NCBI RefSeq assembly: GCF_028877475.1
Contig: NZ_CP113527.1
Coordinates: forward strand, 2,039,501 to 2,103,500
Reading direction: 5' to 3'
Source of the DNA: Lysinibacillus irui
GTDB taxonomy: Bacteria > Bacillota > Bacilli > Bacillales_A > Planococcaceae
DNA: 64,000 nucleotides
Each line of letters opens with the position of its first letter. The first letter of the stretch is position 1. Made by a program: the position numbers and the translations under genes. Shown here one piece after another: positions 28,247 to 36,243 of this stretch. The notes under the pieces were generated by a model. That model saw only the letters and a list, made by a program, of their open reading frames with translations, made no database searches and was not told where the DNA came from.

Positions 28247-28597
28247 ATGGAAAACTTACCATGTGAAGGGTGTAAGGGGTTATGCTGTGGTCCAGTTCCA
28301 ATCACAGAGAAGGAATTAAAGAACATAAAAAAGAAGCTCAAATCGATGCCTAGTAAAATACGTTTAGAGCTTAAAAACCAACAACGATTTATGGGTACAT
28401 GTATTTTTTACGATTTACAAAAGGATCGATGTGGCATCCATGCCGTACGACCTGAAATTTGTAGAATGTTTGGCTATTACAAGGAGCTAGTTTGTTTTCG
28501 AAAACCAGCAGTCGCAACTAAAACGATGGATACTTCGACAATAGCAAATCATATCGGTATCTTATCGTTAGATTATACGTGGAAGGATTTTGAGTAG
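28247..28597 (+). CDS. YkgJ family cysteine-cluster protein
   Basis: A 116-residue protein with a Cys-rich N terminus (Cys6, Cys9, Cys13, Cys14 in LPCEGCKGLCCGP) and more cysteines in GTCIFYD, DRCGIH, EICRMFG and ELVCF. This is the YkgJ/UPF0153 pattern, thought to bind zinc or an Fe-S cluster. I chose the ATG at 28247, about 7 nt after AAAGGGGA; an ATG two codons earlier is possible. It stands alone, converging on the dnaN paralog. The biochemical role is unknown. Confidence 0.85.
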   Translation: MENLPCEGCKGLCCGPVPITEKELKNIKKKLKSMPSKIRLELKNQQRFMGTCIFYDLQKDRCGIHAVRPEICRMFGYYKELVCFRKPAVATKTMDTSTIANHIGILSLDYTWKDFE

Positions 28598-28614
28598 TTA
28601 TCAATTTATAAGAG

Positions 28615-28640
28615 ATACTAGGCGGGTAAACGCCTAGTCT
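28615..28640. terminator. Bidirectional terminator between ykgJ-like gene and dnaN paralog
   Basis: ACTAGGCG (28617-28624) / CGCCTAGT (28631-28638), loop GGTAAA. Confidence 0.75.
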
Positions 28641-28641
28641 T

Positions 28642-29775
28642 CTAATAATACGAACGTACTGGTGAAATAAGGTGAAGGGAAGAGGAATGATCAACCGGTT
28701 CAATGAAGATGGGTCTCATTGTACCACCAAAACTTACTTTAATCTCTTCATCTTTTATTACCTTTAAAGCATCCATTAAAAAACTGCCATCCAATGAAAT
28801 ACGTAGGTCACGATCACCGTTAATCGCTTTGATAGGTTGGGTTTCTTCTATTTTTCCTATTTCGGAGGAGTTTGAGGAAATTTTTATTTTACTCCCATCG
28901 ATAATTTCTAAATTGACATTGTTATTTTTCCATTCGTTTGCAAAAAGGCAAGCTCTATCAATACCCTTTAATAGTTGTTTCCTGTTAAGCGTAATGATTG
29001 TCTTCGAATGATTTGGTAAGAGTTCAAAAACATTGGGATAAGTTCCAGCTATTAATCTTGTATAAAGTAAGGTAGTAGTAGATTTAAATATCATATAGTT
29101 GTCTATTACAAATAATTGTATTACACCCGATTCGTTATTTATGAGTTTCATCAGCTCACTTAGGCTTGTTCCTGGAACGGTAAATGAGCCATTTATGCTT
29201 GATTCTATTACATATTTTCTTAAAGCTAATCGTTGGGAATTCGTTGCAACACACGTCAATTGATTCTCTTTGAATATCATATTTACTCCTGTCAAAACAG
29301 GTCTCGACTCACTTTTTGCGACTGCAAACACAGTTTGTTCAATAATTTCCATTAGTACTACACTAGGGATTTCAATATAGTCGGTTTCATCAAATAGAGG
29401 AAGACTTGGGTACTCTACAGAATAAAAGCCATTTAAATTTGTTATAATTTCGCCAGATTGAATAGTTACGAATTGTTTTTCATTCACGTTGATATGTATT
29501 TTATTAGGCAATTTCTTAACAAGCCCACTTAAAAATTTAGCAGAAATCACAACACTACCAGGTTGATAAATCTCCAGTACTTTTACTCCGTCAATCGTTA
29601 GAGGAATCACTCTCTCAATGATCATATCAGAATTGCTTCCGACGAGTACTAAACAATGATCATAAGCGATTATCTTAATACCTGCCAGAATGGGGAACGG
29701 TGTCTTTAAAGACACAGCTTTAGTAACGTCCGAAATAGCTTTGTTAAAACATTCATGATCTATGATAAATTCCAT
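28642..29775 (-). CDS. DNA polymerase III beta subunit paralog (sliding clamp)
   Basis: A 377-residue clamp protein of full length with three clamp domains (about 1-122, 123-245, 246-377). Conserved spots: ILAGIKI, SRPVLTGVNM, VATNSQRLA, GTYPNV and the C-terminal MRPIFIEP, which in DnaN is MRPI-like. It is not next to dnaA/recF and is diverged in its C terminus (SPVRSYY), so I take it as a second clamp rather than the replicative dnaN. ATG at 29775 follows GAGGTG; a GTG three codons earlier overlaps that site. Confidence 0.88.
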   Translation of the reverse strand: MEFIIDHECFNKAISDVTKAVSLKTPFPILAGIKIIAYDHCLVLVGSNSDMIIERVIPLTIDGVKVLEIYQPGSVVISAKFLSGLVKKLPNKIHINVNEKQFVTIQSGEIITNLNGFYSVEYPSLPLFDETDYIEIPSVVLMEIIEQTVFAVAKSESRPVLTGVNMIFKENQLTCVATNSQRLALRKYVIESSINGSFTVPGTSLSELMKLINNESGVIQLFVIDNYMIFKSTTTLLYTRLIAGTYPNVFELLPNHSKTIITLNRKQLLKGIDRACLFANEWKNNNVNLEIIDGSKIKISSNSSEIGKIEETQPIKAINGDRDLRISLDGSFLMDALKVIKDEEIKVSFGGTMRPIFIEPVDHSSSLHLISPVRSYY

Positions 29776-29944
29776 ACAGAACACCTCATTTAATTGTCTA
29801 TGAAACTATTTCGACAAAAAACAAGAATATCCTATCACAATCAATAAGGAATTTTTCTGAATAATGGATGATTTCTGACTAAACTATGGTAAAATAAACC
29901 ATAATAGTAAACAAAGATAATTCCTTTGATTGGAGGTTAACCAG

Positions 29945-30166
29945 ATGGATGAAAAGAGGAAGCGCAAATTTCAGGTCATTGGTATAGTTTTAATGATAGT
30001 CCTATTAGCTGCGGCGTTTGTGTTATTTTTCTTAGGTCATTATATGGTGGCGTTTGCCTTATTCGGAATTTTTATGCTCGTTCTGAATTTTGTTAGCAAT
30101 TGGAAGGGACTTGATAATGCAGATTACGTTTATAGAAAAGTTCATAAGCATAATGAGAAGTGGTAA
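29945..30166 (+). CDS. Small membrane protein, two helices
   Basis: A 73-residue protein: a basic N terminus (DEKRKRKF), two hydrophobic helices (about 9-30 and 33-52) and a charged tail (VYRKVHKHNEKW). The ATG at 29945 has GGAGGT upstream. It is a single gene between the divergent dnaN paralog and a strong terminator. I do not recognise a family. Confidence 0.75.
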   Translation: MDEKRKRKFQVIGIVLMIVLLAAAFVLFFLGHYMVAFALFGIFMLVLNFVSNWKGLDNADYVYRKVHKHNEKW

Positions 30167-30211
30167 TGGGGTACGCAAAACTTTGGTAAGTTGAATAAGA
30201 AGCTATTACAT

Positions 30212-30248
30212 AAAACCGCTAGAGGATATGACCGTCTCTAGCGGTTTC
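30212..30248 (+). terminator. Terminator after the small membrane protein gene
   Basis: 12-bp perfect stem AAACCGCTAGAG (30213-30224) / CTCTAGCGGTTT (30236-30247). Confidence 0.8.
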
Positions 30249-30280
30249 CAGTTTCATCGAGTTTAGTAACTCATTACATA

Positions 30281-30419
30281 AAAAAGCATCACCAAGGAAG
30301 AGGAGTCAATTGGAGTTATTATCATGAGGGAACTATATGGCTTTGGGTACGATGCTTACTTTATTACTAGATATAATGGTAGATGGATACCGTTTGGAAT
30401 TAAAGAAGGTTGTAAATAA
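30281..30419 (+). other. Possible decayed gene fragment
   Basis: An open stretch ending ELYGFGYDAYFITRYNG, then RWIPFGIKEGCK and a stop, reads like the end of a protein. The first ATG is at 30324 (31 codons) and has no ribosome site. No recognisable family. The rest of 30250-30524 holds no gene I can support. Confidence 0.3.
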
Positions 30420-30524
30420 ATGTACTTTAATGGGTTCGATTGTTTAATTATGCGCTAACGACGATGCAAGTAGAAGGGCTTTGAATATTGTTGTGATATG
30501 GCAGCAAAGCATTGGGGGAGTAGT

Positions 30525-31136
30525 ATGTTTATAATTAGAACAGTTATTTTATGGATTATTATATCAACTATGATAAATGCATATTTAATGACATTTCCTG
30601 TTCCTGTTTTACGAAAAAGAGGATACCCGGCTAACTATCTAATTAAACGAAATAATAGAATCGACATACAAAATAACAGGGAATGTGCAGGATTTTCAAC
30701 AGCGTATGTGTTGCGACATTTTGGAATAGAGGCCGATGGTGAAGCATTATATTCTAGTTTCCCTAGTAAAATGAGGTCAGGTAATGTGTATCCAAAGGGC
30801 ATCCGGACGGTGTTAAGGAAAAAGGGATTGAAAACAAGCTATTTTAAAGGAACAATAGATACATTAAAGTATGAAGTAAGTAAAGGAACACCCGTAATTG
30901 TTTTCATTAAAGTACATAAGGATTTTAATAATTTGCATTTTGTCCCTGTTGTAGGATATGACGAGCAGTTTGTCTATCTTTCAGAATCATTAAGGCAACT
31001 GGTGAATTGTAATGATGCTAACAATAGCTATAATCGTAAAGTTACTATTAAGGAATTTAAAAAATTGTGGAATGTAAAAAATATTACTATGCCTCTTTAT
31101 AGCAATACTTATATAACAGTAGAACCTTTATCTTAA
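30525..31136 (+). CDS. C39-like (peptidase_C39_2) membrane-anchored cysteine peptidase
   Basis: A 203-residue protein with an N-terminal membrane anchor (about 3-23) and a papain-like C39_2 domain outside. Catalytic candidates are Cys54 in RECAGFSTAYVLRHFG and the His in LHFVPVVGYD (about residue 144), followed by an Asp. Such domains cleave peptides or remain as catalytically competent single-domain enzymes; no ABC transporter or bacteriocin gene is nearby, so I infer no bacteriocin role. ATG at 30525 follows GGGGGAG. Confidence 0.8.
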   Translation: MFIIRTVILWIIISTMINAYLMTFPVPVLRKRGYPANYLIKRNNRIDIQNNRECAGFSTAYVLRHFGIEADGEALYSSFPSKMRSGNVYPKGIRTVLRKKGLKTSYFKGTIDTLKYEVSKGTPVIVFIKVHKDFNNLHFVPVVGYDEQFVYLSESLRQLVNCNDANNSYNRKVTIKEFKKLWNVKNITMPLYSNTYITVEPLS

Positions 31137-31216
31137 CACACCGGTGCGATTAGGGTTACAGGTATGTGAAATAGAGGTTTTGTAAGTAAGTGATAGTTTG
31201 TAAAATGTTGTGAAAA

Positions 31217-31245
31217 TTGACTTTTAATTCACAAAGATTTACAAT
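31217..31245 (+). promoter_or_regulatory. Promoter of the first cobalamin riboswitch transcript
   Basis: TTGACT (31217-31222), exactly 17 bp, TACAAT (31240-31245). A 9-bp hairpin ATAAGGAAT / ATTCCTTAT follows at 31261-31292, inside the predicted transcript and before the riboswitch core. Confidence 0.7.
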
Positions 31246-31299
31246 TGGATTTAATAATTTATAAGGAATATGGGAAATACTAAATTCCTTATCAACTAA

Positions 31300-31475
31300 A
31301 TAGCGTGTAGTAATAGGTGTAAATTGCGTGCAATTTGCTTAAAAGGGAAGTCGGTGAGAATCCGACACTGTCCCGCAACTGTAAATGTGAGCGACTTTTC
31401 AGCATCCACTGTCTTTGGACGGGAAGGAGAAAAGAAGCGATGATCATGAGTCAGGATACCTGCCTGTTACGAGTA
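31300..31475 (+). promoter_or_regulatory. Cobalamin (AdoCbl) riboswitch 1
   Basis: The core signature is clear: TTGCTTAAAAGGGAA, GTCGGTG-AGAA-TCCGAC, CTGTCCCGCAACTGTAA and the B12 box AGTCAGGATACCTGCC (about 31449-31464). The element is complete and precedes a 42-codon ORF and then a terminator, rather than a known B12 gene. Boundaries are approximate. Confidence 0.92.
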
Positions 31476-31508
31476 CACACCATAAACCTACGAGGAATAG
31501 GAGGTGGC

Positions 31509-31637
31509 ATGTTGACAAAACAGAATGCTCTGTTCGTCACAGTACGTCAAACGCCCAAAGTTCATGAAGGGGTTCATCATCGGGCTCATTCACATTTACT
31601 TCGGGTTTGTTTGGCATTGTGTGATGAAGAAAGTTAA
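31509..31637 (+). CDS. 42-residue His/Cys-containing mini-ORF under the cobalamin riboswitch
   Basis: ATG at 31509 has AGGAGG 4 nt upstream and the frame ends at 31637, 3 bp before a terminator. The peptide starts MLTKQNALFVTVRQTP and has five histidines in twelve residues (VHEGVHHRAHSH) plus two cysteines (RVCLALC), which could bind a metal. No family recognised and no membrane helix. It may be a real riboswitch-controlled peptide, a leader peptide, or the 5' stub of a deleted gene. Confidence 0.45.
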   Translation: MLTKQNALFVTVRQTPKVHEGVHHRAHSHLLRVCLALCDEES

Positions 31638-31640
31638 TGT

Positions 31641-31680
31641 AAAGGATTTCCTCAAAGAATAGGAAGTCCTTTTTTGTTTT
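31641..31680 (+). terminator. Terminator downstream of riboswitch 1 and the mini-ORF
   Basis: AAAGGATTTCCT (31641-31652) / AGGAAGTCCTTT with one mismatch, then T-rich TTTTGTTTT. It separates the riboswitch unit from the gene at 31710. Confidence 0.8.
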
Positions 31681-31709
31681 GAAAAAATGTACGCAAAGGG
31701 GATGCACGT

Positions 31710-32432
31710 ATGATGTATGTAGAAATGAACATTTGTAAGCAACCACGCACAGAAACAGCCAAGAAAGCGAAAACGAGAATGGCGGTTGAATCACTGATCG
31801 ATCAATTATTAGCAACGAAGCTCATTCGCAATGATCGTTTCTTTGAGCAAATTTTATATAATAAAGATATTATTTGGATCCAAAATGGGGAGGTCAATGG
31901 TCATCTTTTTGCGAAGGCAGCGGTAACTGATCAACTGAAAACGAAGACCAATAGCTTTATGATGTATATGCCGTCCAATCCAATTGTCTATGAGGTGAAT
32001 GGGGAGCCGTACCATTTCATAACACGTATTGATTCAACACGGGCAAAGCCTAATCTTGAACGGCTGACATTCGAGCCAAAGCCTATTTTAAGTGCTGCAC
32101 GAGTGAATGATTTACTATGCTCGATTGTGATGCGTTTTTATGAAACGTATATACAGGATTTAGCACCACAGCACGACAAACTCATCGCATTTGTACAGCA
32201 GGAATATGCCCAGTTTATTGAAGCGGTACAAGAATTAAATAATGATCATTTTAACTGGCATCCGCGCGGTAACGGCCATGAGCTTTTGCTGAAATTAATT
32301 GATCATTTACAACTTATCAAAAGTCATCCAGGCAAAGTGTTAATTGATTTCACAAACTCGCATGACTATGTAATCGTCCAACCAGCATATTTCGTGCACA
32401 AACCAACAAAAAAAGCAGTCGGTGCCCTATAA
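31710..32432 (+). CDS. Hypothetical protein, 240 residues
   Basis: I do not recognise this protein. It is soluble, without signal or membrane segments, and of mixed alpha/beta composition. Recurrent features are an acidic-aromatic middle (VNGEPYHFITRIDS), a helical section (FYETYIQDLAPQHDK) and a His/Trp patch (NNDHFNWHPRGNGHELLL). GGGGATG precedes tandem ATGs at 31710 and 31713. It is downstream of cobalamin riboswitch 1 but beyond a terminator, so control by B12 would need read-through. A terminator follows at once. Confidence 0.75.
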   Translation: MMYVEMNICKQPRTETAKKAKTRMAVESLIDQLLATKLIRNDRFFEQILYNKDIIWIQNGEVNGHLFAKAAVTDQLKTKTNSFMMYMPSNPIVYEVNGEPYHFITRIDSTRAKPNLERLTFEPKPILSAARVNDLLCSIVMRFYETYIQDLAPQHDKLIAFVQQEYAQFIEAVQELNNDHFNWHPRGNGHELLLKLIDHLQLIKSHPGKVLIDFTNSHDYVIVQPAYFVHKPTKKAVGAL

Positions 32433-32466
32433 ATATAAGCCCTCCAACCAACGGAGGGCTTATTTT
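32433..32466 (+). terminator. Terminator after the 240-residue hypothetical gene
   Basis: ATAAGCCCTCC (32435-32445) / GGAGGGCTTAT (32453-32463), then TTTAATT. Confidence 0.85.
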
Positions 32467-32486
32467 AATTAAAGAATATCGCTGCT

Positions 32487-32735
32487 TGAGTGAAGAATAC
32501 CCGCGAAAGGGGAGGAAATACCCGCGTTTGAGCGAAGAATACCCGCGGAAGGAGAGGAAACACCCGCGCAAGAGCGAAGAATACCCGCGGAAGGAGAGGA
32601 AACACCCGCGCAAGAGTAAGGAATACCCGCACTAGAGCGAAGAAAACCCGCGAAAGGAGCAAACACCCGCGCTAGAGCTAGGAATACCCGCGGAAGGAAG
32701 AATCCCTGCCGCCAAGAGCAAATCCCCACGTGAGC
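32487..32735. repeat. Tandem array 2, 21-bp unit
   Basis: ACCCGC recurs at 32499, 32520, 32541, 32562, 32583, 32604, 32625 and 32646, each exactly 21 bp apart, then at 32665 (19) and 32686 (21) before decaying. Alternate units differ slightly (AATACCCGCGGAAGGAGAGG versus AACACCCGCGCAAGAGCGAA), giving a 42-bp super-period. Minus-strand frames give RVFFALARVFPLLP-like peptides without starts. It lies between two converging genes. Confidence 0.92.
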
Positions 32736-32755
32736 GGTGCCACCCAATCCCAATA

Positions 32756-34693
32756 TTATTGGCAATGCATGGCGGCTTGTGCTTCTTGCCAAGGGACGGT
32801 GTAGCCTTTGCCTTTCGCGCAAAAGATGCTAGAGGAACTATATTCAGGGTCGGCATTTTTATCGTAGCCAATTTGTGCAATGACTTCCTCGGGGTTATGG
32901 CACACATCATAGCCGTCAAACTGTAGTGTTAGTGCGCCCTTTCCATTTGTATAGGCAGCATAGGTTGTGCTATAGCTCATCAAAGTGGCAACGGGCGCAC
33001 GTCCTGTTAGCACAACATCTGTTTCCGTCAAGATTGGGTCATCGAATGTACCCGCTGCTTGTTGAATGTCGGTCATCATGCGGCCAATAAAGTCATTAGA
33101 GGCTTTCATTTTAAAGCGATAGTATGGCTCCAGTAAGACATTCTGCGCTTGCTCAAGTCCTTGGCGTAACGCTCGGAAAGTAGCTTCTCGGAAATCACCG
33201 CCCGATGTGTGTTCATTGTGCCCGCGACCTGTCAACAGCGTAAAATGAACATCGGTTAGCGGGAAGCCTGTCAGTAGTCCATGATGCTCCCGTTCAAATA
33301 AGTGCTTTTCAACAAGTCGTTGGTTACCTACTGATAAATCATCCGCATGACAGGCATTGCTAAAAGTTATGCCTGTTCCACGTGGATTTGGCTCCATTAA
33401 TACATGCACTTCCGCATAATGCTTGAGTGGCTCAAAATGGCCATAGCCTGTAACCGTTGTCGCAATTGTCTCCATGTATAAAATTTGTGGCTCTCCGAAA
33501 GAAACGACTAATGAAAAACGCTTCTGTAATACCTCAACGAGTACCTCTAGCTGAATAACGCCCATTATATGCACGTGGATTTCCTGGAATTTTTCCTGCC
33601 AGAGAACACGTAATGAAGGCTCTTCCGCTTCTAACAAACGAAAAATTTGTAGCACTTCTTTAATATGTTGGTCGCCTTCATATTGTACCTTTGCCTGTAA
33701 GGTTGGGACGAGCTCGTACGGCTGCGATTGTGTAGTACTGCCAATGCGGTCTCCAATAGTTGCCTGACTTAACCCTTTAACAGCAAATATCTCACCCGCT
33801 TCAACATGTTGAACGGTTTCAAAGCGATTGCCATTATAAAGGCGAATTTCTGTGATTTTTTCTGTTGTCTCGCCAAAGGTAAATTCATCCCGCACATGTA
33901 AGGACCCCTGCATGGCCTTCATAAAGGTTAAACGCTGGTGGCCGTCGTGTCGTATTTTAAAAACCTCTCCCTGAAACGGTGCATCCTGTTCAAAATGAGT
34001 ATCGGTTAATAGAGGAAGCTGGGCAATAAATTCCTGAATGCCCTCATCCTTTAAGGCCGAGCCTGTAAAGCAAGGGAAAGCACATTCACTTGTAATCATG
34101 TCCTTTAGCTGTGCTAGACATTGTTCATGTTCCAACGATTCATTCAAAAAGGCATCGAGTAATTCTTCATCTCGCTCTGCCAGCCATTCCATCATACTAC
34201 TAGAAAGATAATCTGCTCGAAGCGGTTCATCGATCAACAAGACATCTGGTGAGCAATCTTTACGTAGCTGCTTCATGACTGCCTCTACGTTGGCCCCTTC
34301 ACGATCGATTTTATTGATAAAAAAGAAGGTTGGGACATGATATTTACGTAACAGCTGCCATACTGTTTCTGTATGACCTTGCACGCCCTCCACTGCACTG
34401 ATAATAATAATGGCGTAATCCATGACTCGAATGGAACGCTCCATTTCAGGGGAGAAATCGACATGCCCTGGTGTATCAATTAACGTGTATGTATCATCGC
34501 CGATGTTCATGCGACCTTGCTCGGCAAATATGGTGATGCCACGCTTGCGCTCTAATTCATGATTATCGAGAAAGGTATCCTGGTGATCGACACGGCCTCG
34601 GGCTTGAATACTATTTGTATGAAAAAGTACTTGCTCAGAAAATGTTGTTTTCCCTGCATCGACATGCGCAAGTACACCAATTGTTTTGTACAT
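32756..34693 (-). CDS. Tet(M)-like ribosomal-protection family GTPase
   Basis: A 645-residue translational GTPase related to EF-G and the Tet(M)/Tet(O) group: G1 AHVDAGKTT (about 8-16), G2 region RGITIF, G3 DTPGHVDF, G4 NKIDREG, and EF-G-like domains III-V. Length matches ribosomal-protection proteins (about 640). Whether it confers tetracycline resistance cannot be judged; chromosomal homologues of this type are common in Bacillaceae. The ATG at 34693 has GAGGA upstream; a TTG two codons earlier is less likely. Its 3' end abuts array 2. No mobile-element genes flank it. Confidence 0.88.
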   Translation of the reverse strand: MYKTIGVLAHVDAGKTTFSEQVLFHTNSIQARGRVDHQDTFLDNHELERKRGITIFAEQGRMNIGDDTYTLIDTPGHVDFSPEMERSIRVMDYAIIIISAVEGVQGHTETVWQLLRKYHVPTFFFINKIDREGANVEAVMKQLRKDCSPDVLLIDEPLRADYLSSSMMEWLAERDEELLDAFLNESLEHEQCLAQLKDMITSECAFPCFTGSALKDEGIQEFIAQLPLLTDTHFEQDAPFQGEVFKIRHDGHQRLTFMKAMQGSLHVRDEFTFGETTEKITEIRLYNGNRFETVQHVEAGEIFAVKGLSQATIGDRIGSTTQSQPYELVPTLQAKVQYEGDQHIKEVLQIFRLLEAEEPSLRVLWQEKFQEIHVHIMGVIQLEVLVEVLQKRFSLVVSFGEPQILYMETIATTVTGYGHFEPLKHYAEVHVLMEPNPRGTGITFSNACHADDLSVGNQRLVEKHLFEREHHGLLTGFPLTDVHFTLLTGRGHNEHTSGGDFREATFRALRQGLEQAQNVLLEPYYRFKMKASNDFIGRMMTDIQQAAGTFDDPILTETDVVLTGRAPVATLMSYSTTYAAYTNGKGALTLQFDGYDVCHNPEEVIAQIGYDKNADPEYSSSSIFCAKGKGYTVPWQEAQAAMHCQ

Positions 34694-34881
34694 AACCAAT
34701 CCTCGTTTCTATCCATTGCTTTCTTCCCATTGTAACAGAATTCTCGTAGAAATATTTCTTGTAAAATAGTTCGTCTTTATGTCGAAATAGTGCTAATATA
34801 ATGGGGATTATGGATGTCACGCCATGTTCCTCATTGCGTGATTAATCTTCTTCTGCTAGTCTATCAATAGTATTAACCATT

Positions 34882-35050
34882 ATAAAATGTATTGGTGCAA
34901 ATGGCATTTGTCATTTGCTTAAAAGGGAAATCGGTGTAATTCCGATGCTGTCCCGCAACTGTAAATGGGGAGTCTATACAACGTGCCACTGTAGTGTAGC
35001 TATGGGAAGGCGTATAGATGATGAACCTAAGCCAGGATACCTGCCAATAT
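34882..35050 (+). promoter_or_regulatory. Cobalamin (AdoCbl) riboswitch 2
   Basis: Same core as the first: TTGCTTAAAAGGGAA, ATCGGTG-TAAT-TCCGAT, CTGTCCCGCAACTGTAA, and the B12 box AAGCCAGGATACCTGCC (about 35028-35044). A terminator at 35122 lies between it and the lipoprotein gene, so transcription attenuation by cobalamin is likely. The rest of 34694-34881 shows nothing I can assign. Confidence 0.95.
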
Positions 35051-35121
35051 GAACTGTTAACTAAGAACCACGAGGATGGGGATAGTGATAAAGGTGACCA
35101 TACCATTTTTTCACTATGCTT

Positions 35122-35148
35122 CTCTCTTGGCGACAAGAGGGTTTTTTT
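35122..35148 (+). terminator. Expression-platform terminator of riboswitch 2
   Basis: CTCTTG (35124-35129) / CAAGAG (35134-35139) with GCGA loop, then G-rich edge and T7. It sits 40 bp before the lipoprotein gene. Confidence 0.85.
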
Positions 35149-35188
35149 ATGCCCTCAAAACTATATTCATAACAAAGGAGATTAGGAC

Positions 35189-36184
35189 ATGAAGAAATGG
35201 AATAGTTTATGGCTCATCATGGTCATTGCCTTAGTAGCTGTTTTAGGCGCTTGTAATGCAACGGACAACAAAGAGTCTGCAGAACAGGGTGAAAAGGTTG
35301 AGCCGTCCGAGACAGCAACAACAGAAGTAACGATCGAAAATAATGATACAACGCAAACATATAAGGAAGCACCAAAAAAAGCGATTAGTTTAAATCAGCA
35401 TGTAACGGAAATCATGCTGGCATTAGGATTAGAGGATTCCATGGTAGGAACAGCTTACTTAGATGATACAATCTATGAGCCATTACAAGAAGCTTACGAT
35501 AAGGTCCCTGTGCTTTCAGATCAATATCCAACGAAGGAGCAAGTAATTGATGCAGAGGCGGATTTCTTATATGCAGGCTGGAAAAGTGGCTTTGGTGAAA
35601 AGGGCGTAGGAACTCCGGAAGAGCTAGAGGCATTAGGGATTCATACGTATTTACATACAGCTTCCAATATGACAAAGCCGACATTAGAGGATATTTTCAC
35701 TGATATTCGCAATATCGCGAAGATTTTCCGGGTGGAGGATCGTGGAGAAGCCTTAATTGAGCAAATGACGAAAGACGTAGAAAATGTACAGTCGAAATTA
35801 CCGAAAGATGATGAAAATTTACGTGTGTTAGTGTTTGACAGCGGTGAAAAGGATATCTTTACAGCTGGTCAAAACTTTATGAATGAGCTAGTGACCATCG
35901 CTGGTGGTCAAAATATTTTTGGTGATGTGGAATCCGGCTGGACAACCGTATCAAAAGAAGATGCAGTAGACCGTAACCCAGAGGTGGTGGTTGTCATTGA
36001 TTACGGTGAAACAACAGCAGAACAAAAGATTCAATTCTTAAAAAATGATCCCGCATTAAAGGAGATGGAAGCTGTTAAAAATGAGCGCTTTGTTATTCTT
36101 CCGCTATCAGCAGCATCTGAAGGAGTTCGAGCAGCAGAGGCGATTGAAATTTTAGCAAAAGGCTTCTATCCTGAAAATTTTTAA
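35189..36184 (+). CDS. Corrinoid-type ABC transporter substrate-binding lipoprotein (BtuF/FhuD fold)
   Basis: A 331-residue lipoprotein: hydrophobic signal with lipobox LGAC (Cys22), an acidic Thr/Glu linker (residues 25-55), then a periplasmic-binding-protein type III fold (KAISLNQHVTEIMLALGLEDSMVGTAY). This superfamily carries siderophores or vitamin B12; the cobalamin riboswitch directly upstream makes a corrinoid the best guess. No permease or ATPase gene is adjacent, so it must share a transporter encoded elsewhere. AAAGGAG precedes the ATG. A terminator follows. Confidence 0.87.
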   Translation: MKKWNSLWLIMVIALVAVLGACNATDNKESAEQGEKVEPSETATTEVTIENNDTTQTYKEAPKKAISLNQHVTEIMLALGLEDSMVGTAYLDDTIYEPLQEAYDKVPVLSDQYPTKEQVIDAEADFLYAGWKSGFGEKGVGTPEELEALGIHTYLHTASNMTKPTLEDIFTDIRNIAKIFRVEDRGEALIEQMTKDVENVQSKLPKDDENLRVLVFDSGEKDIFTAGQNFMNELVTIAGGQNIFGDVESGWTTVSKEDAVDRNPEVVVVIDYGETTAEQKIQFLKNDPALKEMEAVKNERFVILPLSAASEGVRAAEAIEILAKGFYPENF

Positions 36185-36198
36185 TCTAACAACAATCC

Positions 36199-36226
36199 GA
36201 GCTAGCGTTTTTGCTAGCTCCTTTTT
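36199..36226 (+). terminator. Terminator after the substrate-binding protein gene
   Basis: GAGCTAGC (36199-36206) / GCTAGCTC (36213-36220) with loop GTTTTT, followed by CTTTTTC. Confidence 0.85.
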
Positions 36227-36243
36227 CATAAGGAGAGATATCC

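Noticed and set aside
31335-31508. Upstream extension of the mini-ORF through the riboswitch
   Set aside because: It would translate the conserved aptamer; the ATG at 31509 has its own AGGAGG.
32756-34693. Elongation factor G
   Set aside because: Too short (645 residues) and of the Tet(M) layout; genuine EF-G is about 690 residues and sits in the str operon.
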